Shown here in pieces: positions 11,841 to 24,105 of a DNA stretch of 64,000 nucleotides. A program made the translations under genes and the position numbers. The stretch comes from Henricia sp. BOLD:AAB3569 (Eukaryota; Echinodermata; Asteroidea; Spinulosida; Echinasteridae), in contig JBBELK010001088.1 of NCBI GenBank assembly GCA_037783545.1, positions 62,001 to 126,000 on the forward strand, in the 5' to 3' direction. Below the pieces are notes generated by a model. That model worked only from the letters and a program-made list of their open reading frames with translations, did not search any database and had not been told where the DNA came from. Position 1 is the stretch's first letter. Every line of letters begins with the position of its first letter.

Positions 11841-12041
11841 AAAGAATGGGACGGCGAGACATGGCAGCGGCTGTACCACATCGCTAAGGTGATAGTGACG
11901 TACATCTGCCCATTGATCCTCATGATCGTGACTTATGCACTGGTATGTCGGAGGCTGTGGTCTGGTATCCCGACGGATGAGACTCATAAATCAGAGGGTG
12001 GTGGGCGGTCTGGCCATGGCAAGACAAGCATCATGAACAAG
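11841..12041 (+). CDS. Orexin/allatotropin-type GPCR, exon covering ECL2-TM5-ICL3
   Basis: 67 codons after acceptor CAACACAG. KEWDGETWQRLYHIAKV leads into TM5 (VTYICPLILMIVTYALV, with the TM5 proline), then CRRLWSGIP and a glycine- and serine-rich ICL3. The order W...Y/IY...VTY-PL--M--Y....LW parallels orexin receptors. Phase 0 at both ends; donor AAG|GTAACG. Confidence 0.88.
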
Positions 12042-12545
12042 GTAACGTTTCAAAATGCATGGTATAAACTTCGAATTATAAGCTATAATATACATGTATA
12101 TTCGAATCAGTTATTATTGAATAGCCCCAGTACTGTTTAAATTACCTCTATATAAAAAAAGACTATAATCTATGTTCGCGTTTGCTTGCCGCACATGTAT
12201 TCCGTGCACGTGTATTAGTAGCTATATAGCGGCGTTCACATTATCGCGAGAAACCACGCTGGTTCACTGCGGTTCGCGTTTTGCATGTATGAGCTCAGAG
12301 TTACTGGCCTTTCCAATTGAAAATGGAAAATTCCACTCACGTTTTATCTTGTGAAACGCAAACTACATACATTTGTAGTAGTTTGTCTAACAGCAGGACA
12401 CGTTTTGAAAAGACTTTGACTCGGAAGCTTCTCTGACACTTCAATGACGGGGCGCGTTGGAAAGGTCAGGCGCACCGCGGTCAAAGTTCAACCAATTTGA
12501 ACACTTTGTGGCATCTGTTTTATTTCTTTTTTCCCTCTTTCTTAG
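12042..12545 (+). other. GPCR intron within ICL3
   Basis: 504-bp intron, donor GTAACG, acceptor after a pyrimidine tract ending TTTCTTAG. I see no repeat or other feature in it. Confidence 0.8.
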
Positions 12546-12655
12546 TCAACTGAAAATCAGCTGGAATCGAGGCGTAAGGTGGCCCGGATGTTGATCGTAG
12601 TCGTAGTTCTGTTTGCCATCTGTAACCTGCCAACTCATCTCCTCAACTTAATCAA
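12546..12655 (+). CDS. Orexin/allatotropin-type GPCR, exon covering TM6
   Basis: Encodes STENQLESRRKVARMLIVVV followed by VLFAICNLPTHLLNLI. RRKVARML is the TM6 entry and FAICNLP corresponds to the CWxP-type switch, with asparagine at the position usually occupied by W, Y or G. It ends ATC AA|GTAAG in phase 2, and the codon is completed by G of the next exon (Lys). Confidence 0.88.
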
Positions 12656-14082
12656 GTAAGCAGGAGCCAATTTCTTAAATCGTTTTTACCCGTAAGCGAT
12701 TTTCCCGTTAAGCATAGCACAAACGGCATAACTTGAATGTAAAATGTATTTCACAACATTGTTGCTTACGCAACATTATCATCTGCTTTAATCCTATGAC
12801 ATCCTGAGATCTCAGGGAATTTCCACTCTGCGAAGCGACGATACAATACCCTGAGGAAATCCACGCAAATCTGTGGAGTAAGCCGGCTGTTAAATTCAGC
12901 GAGCACACACCCGACTCATTTTTGGATGTAATTAAATGAAAACATTCCCAATTTCTATATTTTCTCGAAATTGGTTTGAGTTTTTGTTCTTTGTCGCGTT
13001 CTTTATATCGATAATTCCTGCAACATTTTTATCTACTACGCATTGTTTTCATTTGTTATAAAAGGAATCAGAGGGATGGAGAACGAGTAACATAATGTCC
13101 TGTTTAATAGAAATAGCGACCAATCGGCGAGCGCGTTAATTCGGACATGGACCGTGTTTACAAACTGCGCGCACGCCACATATAACAAGCCTCATGATTG
13201 GTCCAGAGAGGCGACAAGATTTCTGTCGCTTGTTCCCCAGCGAAATGGGGCCAGTTTCAACAGGGCCTCGGTACGCAGGAGTTCGGGAGTGCGTTAAAGG
13301 GGAACTGTTGCAAGAGGATGTTCCTATGAGGGTTTTAAGGAGGTTTCAACCATTTTGCCCCAACCACTGGTCATGCCATGCAAAGTTCTGTTAAAACACT
13401 CTAGTTGAACGTTTCCCTTATGATCATAGCTTTTGTTAAAGGGGAGCTTAATAAAGTTATGTGGTGCACGTGGGCGTGTCGCATTCAATCATGGCAATTT
13501 GATGCAGTGTACAACTTGAACGTATTTCTGGAGAAATATTTCTTCTAAAGAATGTTGTGATCGGGCAAGAACTACCGCAATCATTTAGGGAAGCTGGCTT
13601 CTTTAAATTTAGGTAATTTTGGCAAACTCTAGCCCTCCCACGCCAAAAATATCTCCGCTTCTCCCCATAGACTTTTCTTTCGAGTACCAGTACTTATCTT
13701 CATTTGTACGTGTGACTTTAGTTGATATTTATCAGTTATCCATGCATGACCTGTTTTCATGCTTGGTTGGCGTGTTGGTCTCGCGGGAGACGGGACTTCG
13801 GACACGATATACTCGATTTAAGACTGGAAGGCAGTTTGACTTCACTTGACTCGAGACTCGAGCAGACTCGTTGGAGGGTGACCCGTTTCGACGCTTCCCA
13901 ATGGAAATACAGATACATCGTGAAATGACAAGATTAATTAATTGGGAAAAATATTTTATAAAATTGTAATTGATTATTACATTGCTGAAAATCACGGAGG
14001 TAGATCCCAAGACCACGCCAGTCGTTTCGGGAACAAAATAAATTTGCATATTCGACAGAGTACGTAAAAGACGGGAAATGTA

Positions 14083-14188
14083 TAAGGCTCGTCAGCAATG
14101 CGCGCCCACCAAATTCGTGCTCGAAACACGCATATTGCGTGGCACACATTTTGGCGGGCGCGCATTGCTGACGAGCCTGTGCCTTTAA
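14083..14188. mobile_element. TTAA hairpin MITE family E, copy 2
   Basis: Arms AAGGCTCGTCAGCAATGCG and the complement enclose a short loop; the right end is TGTGCCTTTAA. Shorter than the copy at 11206-11337. Confidence 0.8.
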
Positions 14189-14842
14189 AACCTGGTAATC
14201 TTATTTTATCCGTACAAAACCACGATTTGCTTGAGATGCTTTCTCTGAAATTCAGTCCCTATATTGATGCTAGCGACTTTGCAGTTCATCTACAAACAAA
14301 TAAGGCACGTGTCACGAGATCAAGAAATGCCGAGACTCGAAAGAGGTACATGATACACGTGGACATAACCCCGGCTCCGAGAATGCCACGAGCGGCTACA
14401 GGTGAACCAACAGCCGGGGCTCAAGACGCGATCTCCCCCGGGGGTCAGTTGCAGGTCGCGCGCTGATCAAGTTACGCGTACCGTACAGAGGTGTATTCTT
14501 TTTAGTCGGATGAGACTTTCACCGTGTTGCCGGCGTGCCACTTATTCACCACATTTCTTCGTCACGATAGTTGTCATTTTATCTAGAGTTCGCTTTGTTC
14601 ACGTAACACCGCACTACAGTGTCAAATGTCACGTTTTATTCTGGCATTTCGCGAGACCTTTATATTTCATCGTGCCGAAGTAACATTTTGATATGAAAGA
14701 AAGAATACTGAAAGTGCAGCACTGTTTATGTAGGCCACTCTTTAGATCCGCGGTGTTTGAGAAGTGGTAAATATTTATCTTCAGATGATATCGCATTTCC
14801 AATCGCAATAATGTTTAAGCCGATTTTGCCAAAGCACTTAGC

Positions 14843-15290
14843 TTAAAGTTGCACTGCCCGTGTTTGGGCCGATTTGGGCGTCAAATTTGTTTTTTAAAGT
14901 TAAATAGGTATTTTTCTAGAATAGAAAAAGTTATCAGCTTTCATTTGGTACCAAGAACGAAAAAATCCGTCAAGGATTAATGCCAGTCGATTAAAAACAA
15001 GAAATGATTAAAAGGCTGGTAGGTCAATTAATCGACAGGGTTATGACGTAAATGTACATGTGCGCGTACATGTGTACATTGTACACATACTATGTACATA
15101 TGAGCGTACGCGCACATGTACAACATGTGAAGCACGTTTCAAGAAAAAGGCTTGTATCTCCAATTCCCGACGTCGGAAATTTAAGTTTTTAATTTTTGGT
15201 TACAGAGACAAGTAAGCTTTCTAAATTCGTTCGCTTGTGTAAATTTATTTTTTCAATCCTTTCACCGAAACACGGGCAATGCAACTTTAA
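14843..15290. mobile_element. TTAA-flanked foldback element
   Basis: TTAA at 14843-14846 and 15287-15290 bounds an element with ends AGTTGCACTGCCCGTGTTT and the complement of AGTTGCATTGCCCGTGTTT. A separate palindrome rich in GTACATGTG occupies 15053-15122 within it. No coding content. Confidence 0.82.
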
Positions 15291-16753
15291 CTGGAGGAAC
15301 CAAGCTGAGTGTTAGGCCTAAAATGTAAAACACTTAATCCATTTTCAAACCACGTAGTCAAACTAATGTCGGTCGCTTCATAAACGCACCAAATTATTTG
15401 AAGTGCGCCACCAAGCGACTGCTCACGCAAAGCACAGACCCACCTGTTTTTACAAACTTTAAGTTTTTCTTTTTTATTTCTGACGTCATTTCAAGAACAC
15501 CACCACTGCCTTTCTCAAGAAATTCCTGTCACTTGTCAACTGTTAATCAGAATAGGGTTATAAAGATCGGTTTCCCTCGACGTGAAAATGAAATTCCAAA
15601 GATTGAGTGGTTGAAAGAAGAGTTGCATGCGAGTAATTAGTCACAAACATTTAATAAACTTGAATGCGTCCCTCATCATTTGGCATTTTTTGGCACTGCT
15701 TTATTAAAATGCCGTACGCTGATTGTGCTCTGTGATTGACAATATGTCACTTGTAGCGCGCGGTAAGGATCACGTCCTCTCAAATAAAACAGGAACTCGA
15801 AACACAAGCTACACGTTTTTTCTTCCGCATGACAGCCCTTATGCGCGCGTGCTGGTAATACGCACGCGTTCAACGCGCGCGTTCCAAGTTCTGAGTATGC
15901 GCGCGTAAGTGCAATGTCGTACCAGTAGTGGTATGGCGGCTGCTTGGAATACATGTGGTCTACAAGTAGACCTCACACATGCACGTGCATGGCTGCTGTG
16001 GTCGCCTTCTAGTTTTTTTTCTTCCAGCATGCGCCGAGTTTTCCATACGCAAAATGCCAGTGTGAACACAAACCTTGATAATTTGTTCTACAGGTTCACT
16101 GTCTTCCCAGTCATTCACCCTCCGCATGGCTCATTGTTTCACAATCCTCTCCAAATTACAGTGCTGTTCAAAACTGCCAAAAGCTACAATCTGTTGTTAC
16201 TCGGAAATTTATCAAAAGCCGAACAATTTGATCGCATAGTTTTACTATAATTTAGCCGTTTCCCTTAAAAATATTATTTATCTTGTAATATGGGATATAT
16301 ATTTTTAAGGAAGACTGCGGGAATTTCACGTTAAATTAGATTCACGGGTATAAAAACAAAACGAAAAGGCCTAAAGCGAAACCACTTATAGGCAGCTATC
16401 AACATTATACACTGCACACTCGACCGCTGCATCCGGCTGTTGCTCACAGCCATGCATTTGGTCAGTTTATACACACTCTGTATGATACTTGCATATTAAG
16501 TCTTGGCTTAGGTTAAAAATACTCTCCTTGAAATGGCATTTGTTACGTTATAAAATATGAATATAGCTTCTTACAAAGTAAAATTTCTTTTCTAATCAAT
16601 TTTTTTCTTTAGAGATTGCACAGATTTCTTCTTTCAGAAGGCAGATTTCGTATATAGTTACTAAGCGTCGTCAGATCTTTGGGATTTTTAAAATATAAGT
16701 TTTAAAAATGTCATTTAACGAAATCCGATTTAGTTTCTTTGTTTTCTATATAT

Positions 16754-16890
16754 GGCTGGATCCGAATTAGTGGATTTGGCTGTGGCTGCGGCTGTTGCTA
16801 TGCTGTTTCTAAGGACTTTCATTGTCCGCCCATAGCAACAGCATAGCAACAGCCATAGCCACAGCCAAAGCCACTAATTCGGATCCAGCC
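16754..16890. repeat. Long palindrome, 137 bp
   Basis: Left arm GGCTGGATCCGAATTAGTGG then TTGGCTGTGGC...GTTGCTATGCTG is mirrored by the right arm, with a central loop of about 25 bp. It abuts the family D MITE starting at 16893, separated only by TA. Confidence 0.87.
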
Positions 16891-16892
16891 TA

Positions 16893-17327
16893 TGGGTCTG
16901 TCCACAGTAATGGGGTACATTTGAAAAATAAGTCAATAATTCCTTTCAGATGTCTTTAGTTTATCTCAGAATTAATGTCCTTGTTTTGTTCTCAGGAGAT
17001 ACCTTTTGCCCAAAAAGGTAAGAAATTGCTGCCACAACATACATTTTTGAAAAGCTTGTGTACAAATTTTCCTGTTACGTATGTAACGTGGACAGACCAT
17101 TTTGTGACATTTTTTTCCGTCTTTGTTACATGCGTAATAGGAAAATTTGTGCACGAGGTTTTCACAAATGTATGTTGTAGGACTATTTTTCGTATACTCC
17201 TTGGGAAAAAGGTTATTTCCTCAGTTTAGCTTGATAATTTAAAGATAAAATTAAGACATTTGAAGTGAACTGGGACCTAAGATCTTGAATGTTACAGAAA
17301 TGTACCCCATTACTGTGGAAAGACCCA
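16893..17327 (-). mobile_element. MITE family D, copy 2
   Basis: Ends TGGGTCTGTCCACAGTAATG and the complement of TGGGTCTTTCCACAGTAATG. The internal sequence is inverted relative to the copy at 9531-9973. Confidence 0.85.
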
Positions 17328-17387
17328 TTTATTGCAGGGTTATTGCGCAGCTTATACGCAAAACCGTTTTGCAAGTAGTCTTTTATG

Positions 17388-17710
17388 TACTCTCTAAATG
17401 CAAAAGAGTGAAAAACTCACTCTTCAAAAGAGTGACTCCCTTATAAAACCACTCGGAAACAGTGAAAATCACTCTAAAATGAGTGAAATTCTGTAAAAAG
17501 AGTGGCAATCACTCAAAAAAGAGTGGGAAAACCACTCTACAAAGGAGCCATATAAAGGACAGCTCGAAAAAGAGCTGTCCTCCATATGGCTCCTCCTTTG
17601 AGTGGCTTTTTCCACTCTTTTTAGAGTGATTTTCACTGTTTCCGAGTGGTTTTATAAGGGGGTCACTCTTTTGAAGAGTGAGTTTTTCACTCTTTTGCAT
17701 TTAGAGAGTA
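17388..17710. repeat. 323-bp inverted repeat built from ACTCACTCTTTT motifs
   Basis: Starts TACTCTCTAAATGCAAAAG and ends with the complement. Arms are about 150 bp each around a centre at about 17555-17580 (AGCTC-GAAAAA-GAGCT). Each arm carries several GAGTG/CACTC motifs. This is the longest near-continuous hairpin seen in the window. Confidence 0.88.
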
Positions 17711-19193
17711 GCCCTAATGCCTCCTCTGGCCGCACGCACACACATCTTGTGTGACAGCCAGAGCTAGCGGTAGGCCTTTCCCAGCGGCCGGACCTTTTTT
17801 TGGACGCGTAGCATTCCCCAATGCAATTACGCACAACACGCCCAAAAAGCCGCCGCCATTTTTAAAACGGCAATAGAGGAACGATATTTCTGGAACTTGC
17901 AGAATGATCGTCGCCTCTTAGCCAGATGCATGGGTGAAGATTTCTGGATAAGGTTGCACACAAGTAAATAGGGCTCCCATAGAAACCAATGCTAAATGCC
18001 CAATTTTCAAAAATCATTTAAAAATACTCACAACTCTCTTAGCTTCTCAGGAAAACAACCAGAATACTCACTGATTTCTCATCTTTTTAATTCTGTTCAA
18101 TTTTATGGGGGTAATCCGTCACTTTTATCCCCTAATTTCCACTTGAAACAAAACTAAGCCTACAACAGTGAAACTTGCTAATCAGACCTGCATCCATTTT
18201 GGAACAAAGGCACATACGCTACTGGGCAAAATAGGGCCACTTTTAGCAGCTACAGTGTCCAAAATGTTTGTAGTTGAAAGAAAAAATACCCCACATCGCG
18301 GCGATAGTCATATTCTACACAAGACCACACTCGTTCAGCTCGCAATTCTCTCTAATATAAAAGAATTTGAGGGCATACAAAATATTCATGAGCTCGGCGC
18401 ACAGATCTTGCCTATTTACTTGGGTGCACCCATAAGGGAACGTGTTTTGGAAAGGTATGAGTTTTTCATGTGTAGGTACCCAGACTTTGGAAATCTCTGT
18501 CCTGGGTGAGAGGAAAATCTCGCACAAATTATGTAGCCAATTCGCTACAAAAAAAGTCCGGCCGCTGGGGGAGGTCTAACTTTTACGGAGTTCGTAAAGT
18601 CGTGAAAACGGCTGCAGGCGTAGAACAAAGCGATCAAATGCAAACAAACAGTCAATCGTGATCTTAATCCTGGACAATAATAAAAGTATCAAGTTTGGGA
18701 TTGATATCCCCTGGCGAAACGTAAAGCTTCGTCTATAGGACAAAAGACTCAGGCTTGCTGATCCCGCGATCACTCGCTCAAGCCACAATGGGTGTTCCCT
18801 ATACATAATGACGAAGGGCCTCCAGCTTCGAAATGACAGTTAGAAAACAGGGAATGTTTTTCCATAACGTTGTATACTCTCTTTGTGCGTTTCGTATACG
18901 AGCTGTTGCTTCGCTACACCGCGAATCGTTGGGGAAGATTGGACGGTTAGCCGGGAGCAAAATCTGTCACTTGAATCGATAAAATATAAACCCTTGCGCG
19001 GCTCGGTTTACAGTTTATACGCCACTTCTAACAACGGATTTGACTGGTTGTTTGTGAACTTAATATCGCTCGGGCCTCAACAAGTTCAGAGAAACAAAAG
19101 TTGACATAAATGCAGATACACTCTTAAAGGTGTATTTGTCTCTGCTTGGGATCAAAATTACCTCAAAAATAAATTGCACTGAAAGTGTTCGAC

Positions 19194-19641
19194 AATGCAT
19201 AGTTCCGAGTTTGCCTATTTAGCCCCGCCTCCTTTGATATTGTTGCTATGGCTCACACGCTATCGTCAAAATGGCGACACACAACGCACAAAGCAATGGG
19301 ACCTTCAACGGAAAGCACAGATTCATTGAAGAAAACTCAAAGGTATATTCATGTTTCAGGGTCGACAGTTATCTTAGAACACACCGAGTAAAGGGCCAGT
19401 AATACAAGGATGTCATATCATGACATACGTGCTTTCGTACCTTTGAACAACGAAACGACCGGCCTTGAAACCAAAAATTCACCCGGATCATCGCATACAA
19501 CAGTGTACAAATTGTATGGGGCAGAACATCGCGTGATGTTGTTGTGAGACAGTGCACTTTGACCTATGTGGGTGATGTCTGCTAGCTCGGTTGTGATTGG
19601 TCGGCGGGTTCGGTTGATTGACAGGTCGGAACTATGCATTA
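19194..19641. repeat. Dispersed repeat family A, copy 2
   Basis: Matches 651-1083 in the same orientation with small insertions and deletions, and shares the AATGCATAGTTCCGA inverted terminus. It lies about 106 bp upstream of the TM7 exon of the GPCR. Confidence 0.8.
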
Positions 19642-19747
19642 CTGTTTAACGCTCGATTGTGATATCACTGCCTGTTTAATATGCCTCACTAGTGTAAGTT
19701 ATTTCCATGCCAAATCCTAACGTTGCATGCATTTCATGTCTTTAAAG

Positions 19748-19887
19748 GTACATGGGCGCTTTTGAAACCGAGGCCCTCAGTGAACCAACCGACGAGAGGG
19801 AACGGCTCACCGTGGCGTTCGTGGTGGCGCACTTCATGACTTACCTAAACAACGTCATCAACCCGATTATCTACAACTTCTTAAGCG
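19748..19887 (+). CDS. Orexin/allatotropin-type GPCR, exon covering ECL3-TM7
   Basis: Completes the Lys codon with G, then YMGAFETEALSEPTDERERL (ECL3) and TM7 ending YLNNVINPIIYNFLS, which contains the NPxxY motif as NPIIY. Orexin receptors have NPIIYNFLSGKF in this place. Ends AGC G|GTTAGT in phase 1. Confidence 0.9.
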
Positions 19888-21049
19888 GTTAGTATGGGCT
19901 CTCCACCAATACACTTTTCGCTGGCAAAACTGTCATACTTAATTAGAACTAATAAAGTATTAAATAGATTATATTTTTCTTTGCTAACGGCTGTTTAATG
20001 TTTCAAATACCCTTCTGGTGATTATATACTACCAAAGTTGTATTTTTAAACTTGCATCAGTGCCTGCTAATTATGCGTTATGAACGCTGGATAGTGCTAG
20101 TACGTTAATGCTTTACTTAAGATCTCAACAATTAGAAATCGTTTGTAAAATAAAGCATGAAACAGTCGTTAAGAGATGACAGTTGATATTCGCGCCATAG
20201 GGGCTAACCGGTTCGTGCAATTGTATAATATCGAGTAGCCATATATAGTACAAATTAAATTGTAGTGTTTATTTATGGCAATTACATATAAGTATTGGTG
20301 CTGCTGAATATAAATTGCTGTGTCCTCCTGGGGCATTAAACAGCCGTCGACGAGTCATTAAACAGCCGTCGATGAAGCGTGACACCTGAGGCGACTTTTG
20401 TCCCATACACGTGAATACCGACTGATATTTTAATGAAAACTTTACATTAATTATACAAAGCCGTATATGCCTGCACATGATTAGCTATTTTCTCCAGATT
20501 GCGGCAAAAAGCCACGGGGCAGGTTTGGGCGTGAGGGTCCGCCCAAGGCGGCGATTTCTTCGTTTGCATCTGAGATGCGCATATAAAGTATCAGAAAATC
20601 CGACAATCTGCCGCTTGTTCATCGATCCGAATTGAATTCCCAGGGGTTTGGGGAATTCGCAGTTTCACGGAGTAAATCCCCATGAATTTTTGTCAGGCTT
20701 TTGCTACAGCAGGGTGATTTTCAGAATTAGGATCCTGTCCAAGTCCCGAAGCTCGTACTTTACCGCTACAATATTGTTTGGGGAGAAAAGTAAGAATCGG
20801 TGCATGGAAAAAAATACATAGTGCATAAAACTGCAGTAATTTGCCAAAATTTAAGTTTGAATTTTGATGTTTTTTTCCTTACAAGTACTGTTTACCCGTC
20901 GTTGGACTCCTGAAGTAACACGGCACAAACTAACGTTGGAACGAGTCCAATACCCAAGATTCGTTATGATTGGTTAAAGTTTCTAGCGGCGAAACCCGAC
21001 GACTGTTTTATGCCATATTTTATTGTTATCTATTTGTTTAACCATACAG
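19888..21049 (+). other. Last GPCR intron
   Basis: 1.16-kb intron, donor GTTAGT, acceptor CCATACAG. No repeat boundary or other feature recognised. Confidence 0.75.
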
Positions 21050-21315
21050 CTCGTTTCCGGAAGGAGTTTCAACGCGCCTTTTCCTGTCTCCCGTGCGTCA
21101 GCGTACCCGACCGGCGGAAGCGACCAGGCAGCGCCTCATACCACCGCTGCCGTGAATTCACGGCACGGACCGGCTACAATGGCGTCAGCCAATCCGATTA
21201 CAGGTCACACGATCACAACACAGAGTATCTACAACTGTCCAAACTGGGCAGAGCTAACGGGGCTAACAACAATTCCGCTGTGGCGTCCACGAAGCCGGCT
21301 CTACCAAACGCCTGA
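21050..21315 (+). CDS. Orexin/allatotropin-type GPCR, final exon with C-terminal tail
   Basis: After the split alanine codon, RFRKEFQRAFSCLPCVSVPD forms helix 8 and a cysteine cluster suitable for palmitoylation, followed by a Ser/Arg-rich tail with several Tyr and a stop TGA at 21313-21315. Vertebrate orexin receptors have KFREQFKAAFSC at this position. In-window receptor length is 312 residues. The adjacent open frame in another phase (21023-21340) is a shadow. Confidence 0.88.
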
Positions 21316-23632
21316 ACATGATTACAGCGTGGTTGCGTGAGGTTTCCCCGGGGACGAGTTCGCCACGCCATTTTGTTTTCCACACTGCAATGGAAGATCA
21401 ACTAAGCAAATATCCAATCCCAAAAAAATTCTGCCCCACCTCGCAGATTGCTCCACAAATCGCAATGAAGGGAAGTAGTAATCAACTTGAACGTTACTGA
21501 TTATGTGATCACCGAGTGTGCGCACTTTAATGCTGTCAGCAGCATTCCTACTCGAGTTCGGTTGAATCAGTCCACAAACCCGTTGCTTGCATGATCAACC
21601 AATGTATTGTGTACAAAATAATTGATGCAGTGAGGGTTTTACGTGAGGGTTTAAACATGCTCGTTTTACTGTTTCTATAGATGTGCATGTGTGGAGAATT
21701 TTCAATGCAGTTATCTCCCTTAATTACAAGTTAAAACTGCAGTAAATTGCACGAGTAGCCCATATAGAGCCCACGAAAGAAGGTCAATTCTCTCTTATGT
21801 ACCTTTATAAATTTTGTGTTTTGGCCGCGGGGAAAACCAGTAATTATTCCCTGTTAATCTTTGTTATGATTACAATCATTTACTCTTAACATGGAACCGC
21901 CATGTTGGAAAAATAGCAAGGCTGTAAAATGTCTCTTGTCGCCATGTCAGTTGCTATGACGTTTGTGTCTACGGCAATTCCACAAGTTGGTATTTCGTGG
22001 CAGCAAATCATCTCACCTGCAGCCATTCCCAACTCGGATATGGCGTATTAATCACTGTACTAATCGGGTACAGGAATACCAACGCTACCAGTGACATTTT
22101 ATTATTGAGAATCGTTCCCAAATTAAGAGGCGCGAAATACCAAAATGGATTGGCAAATTGTGAACAAAATCTCAAACGATGGTACAGTTAGGCTAAAAAA
22201 GTCGCGTTTTAGTCATCAAGCGTTTTGGAATTTCAATCACTTTCAATCTTGGGAATTCATCTCAGGCAAATAAATTGACGTATAGTTCTCTTCGTATAAA
22301 AACGAGAAGAATTTTATGTAGCAGTTACGGTAATGTTAGACTTGGTTTACGTCGGAGATTGAGCTCATTAATGCCATGCACTCTAAACTCTGAACAATAA
22401 CTTAATTTGTCGAGAACCAATTTCCAAAAGCACGGCTAGATTTTGCTCAGCAAAATAAAGCAAAATCCGTTTGGTCCAGATACCAAGTTTTCGTTTGAGC
22501 ATGCAGATTATAATCCTTTCAGAATATATACAAGCCATGTTTTGAACCGAATGCTATATATTGCCCTGTAACGTATATATAGAAATGTGTTTCTATTTAT
22601 TGCTCGAGATATACCTAAGGCATGATGGCGTCACACTCTGCTTTCATGTGTGCATTTCTATGTGAGTCTCGGTGGGGCCACATGAAAGCGCACAATAAAG
22701 CAAACCATGACGTCATTATATCTAATGTCTGTTGAGGCAGACAGTGCATGGTTATGACGTCACTTATAAAATAATATATAAACTGTTTAAAGATCGTATA
22801 TTTCCCATTTTAACTCCTACATATGGAACGCATAATTGACTTTGTGTGTGTCACGTGGTGTTTACGGTGGTGCCTGGTGCGATAGCGTGTCTGCATGCTG
22901 TGAATGTGTTGAGTGAAAGTGTATGGACGTGAATGTGCTATAAGATTCTTGGTGAATATTCGGTGAGAGAATTGGGTGGTGAAAAATAGACTACGAGGCT
23001 AAAGTGTGACGTCAGTTGCCAGGATAACTGGGTCTAAACATTCACTGGTAATCTGAAACATTCATTGCTAAAGCGCAGGGAAACAGTTCATAGGCTTTTG
23101 TGTAGACCCAGTAACTTTGGCAACACAAAGGGTGACGTTTTCACTTCATTACTCTGTATAGAGTGAATGCAAGTTGGCAATTCTTCGTGGTTTTGAATGT
23201 TGTGTGCGTTCGAGTAGCTTACACCAATGTACACGGTTTATACACTGGAGAAGGAAAGCCTCCAGACGATGCAAAACGAACGCCACCGTACGGGGTTTCG
23301 TTGTGGATTCTGAGAAACAGGTCAAAGGTTGACGTCATTTTCTACACTTGTGCAGAAATTAATGCAGGTTTTTGATGTGGTTCCTTTCGTCATTTATTTT
23401 GGGTTTTTAAAAAAGAATAACAACTAAAAGGGCGGTGGAGCAAATCAGAAATATACAATTGTAGATTTGATAATTATTAACAATTTGTAAAAATTGTGGT
23501 AAAGAGATCTGTAACTTTTTAAAATTGTAGTAAAATAATTTATTTGTCTGTAGACTGTACAGCACTTAAGGCATTGCATACATAGACGTATTTTGTCATT
23601 TATTATCGCGACATAATTAGCCGTGGTTTAAA
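21316..23632. other. 3' flank of the GPCR and intergenic sequence
   Basis: Presumably begins with the GPCR 3' UTR. AATAAA hexamers occur near 22269 and 22445, but no downstream context makes one convincing. A small foldback (GTTGCCAGGATAACTGGG and its near-complement, about 23006-23136) is the only structure noted. No gene recognised. Confidence 0.5.
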
Positions 23633-24105
23633 TAGACTTGGTTCCAAGTCCGAGATCAGGGTTGGTTTCCGTAGCGCCCTCTTTTGGTTTGTAAAGTGTA
23701 GGGACTGGGAACTATCGTGACCATCGTATACATGTATAATCACTGGATGAAGCAATGACGTCTAAAATTGAAGCCACTACCGTCCGCCATTAATTGTACA
23801 CCATCAAATACAATGCCTTGCCTAGACTGGTCATACTGTCTTCACTGGTCCACATGTGTTAAGTGGAATGCAGGCGATCGCATGGACCGGTCTAGGCCAA
23901 GCATTGTTCGTGGGGTACAATGGCGGCCGGTGCATGGCTTAATTTATCGTATAGCCAACTGCTATTGCATGCTTCATCCAGTGATTATATATCGATGTCA
24001 TAGACCGAAATAGACTAGTTCCCAGTCCCTACATTTCACAAACCCAAAGAGGGCGCTACGGAAAACAAACCACGATCTCTGACTTGGAACCAAGTATGGT
24101 TTAAA
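23624..24105. mobile_element. Foldback element with perfect 9-bp target duplication
   Basis: TGGTTTAAA occurs at 23624-23632 and 24097-24105, bounding a 464-bp element. Terminal arms of about 78 bp run from CTTGGTTCCAAGTC through GTAGCGCCCTC to AGGGACTGGGAACTA, with the complement at the other end. A second inverted pair (CACTGGATGAAGCA) lies inside. A 9-bp duplication with long terminal arms fits Mutator-like elements. A related inner core lies at 47539-47822. Confidence 0.82.

Larger units (their letters stand above)
12656..19747 (+). other. GPCR intron within ECL3, 7.1 kb
   Basis: Donor GTAAGC, acceptor TTTAAAG. It contains a TTAA hairpin MITE (14083), a TTAA element (14843-15290), a long palindrome (16754-16890) abutting a family D MITE, a 323-bp inverted repeat (17388-17710) and family A copy 2 (19194). 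The stretches 12656-14082, 15291-16753 and 17711-19193 show no gene or defined repeat; open frames there are short and unsupported. Confidence 0.75.

Noticed and set aside
15676-16250. Several overlapping frames on both strands in the 7.1-kb GPCR intron
   Set aside because: No motif, no consistent splice sites, and mutual overlap on opposite strands.
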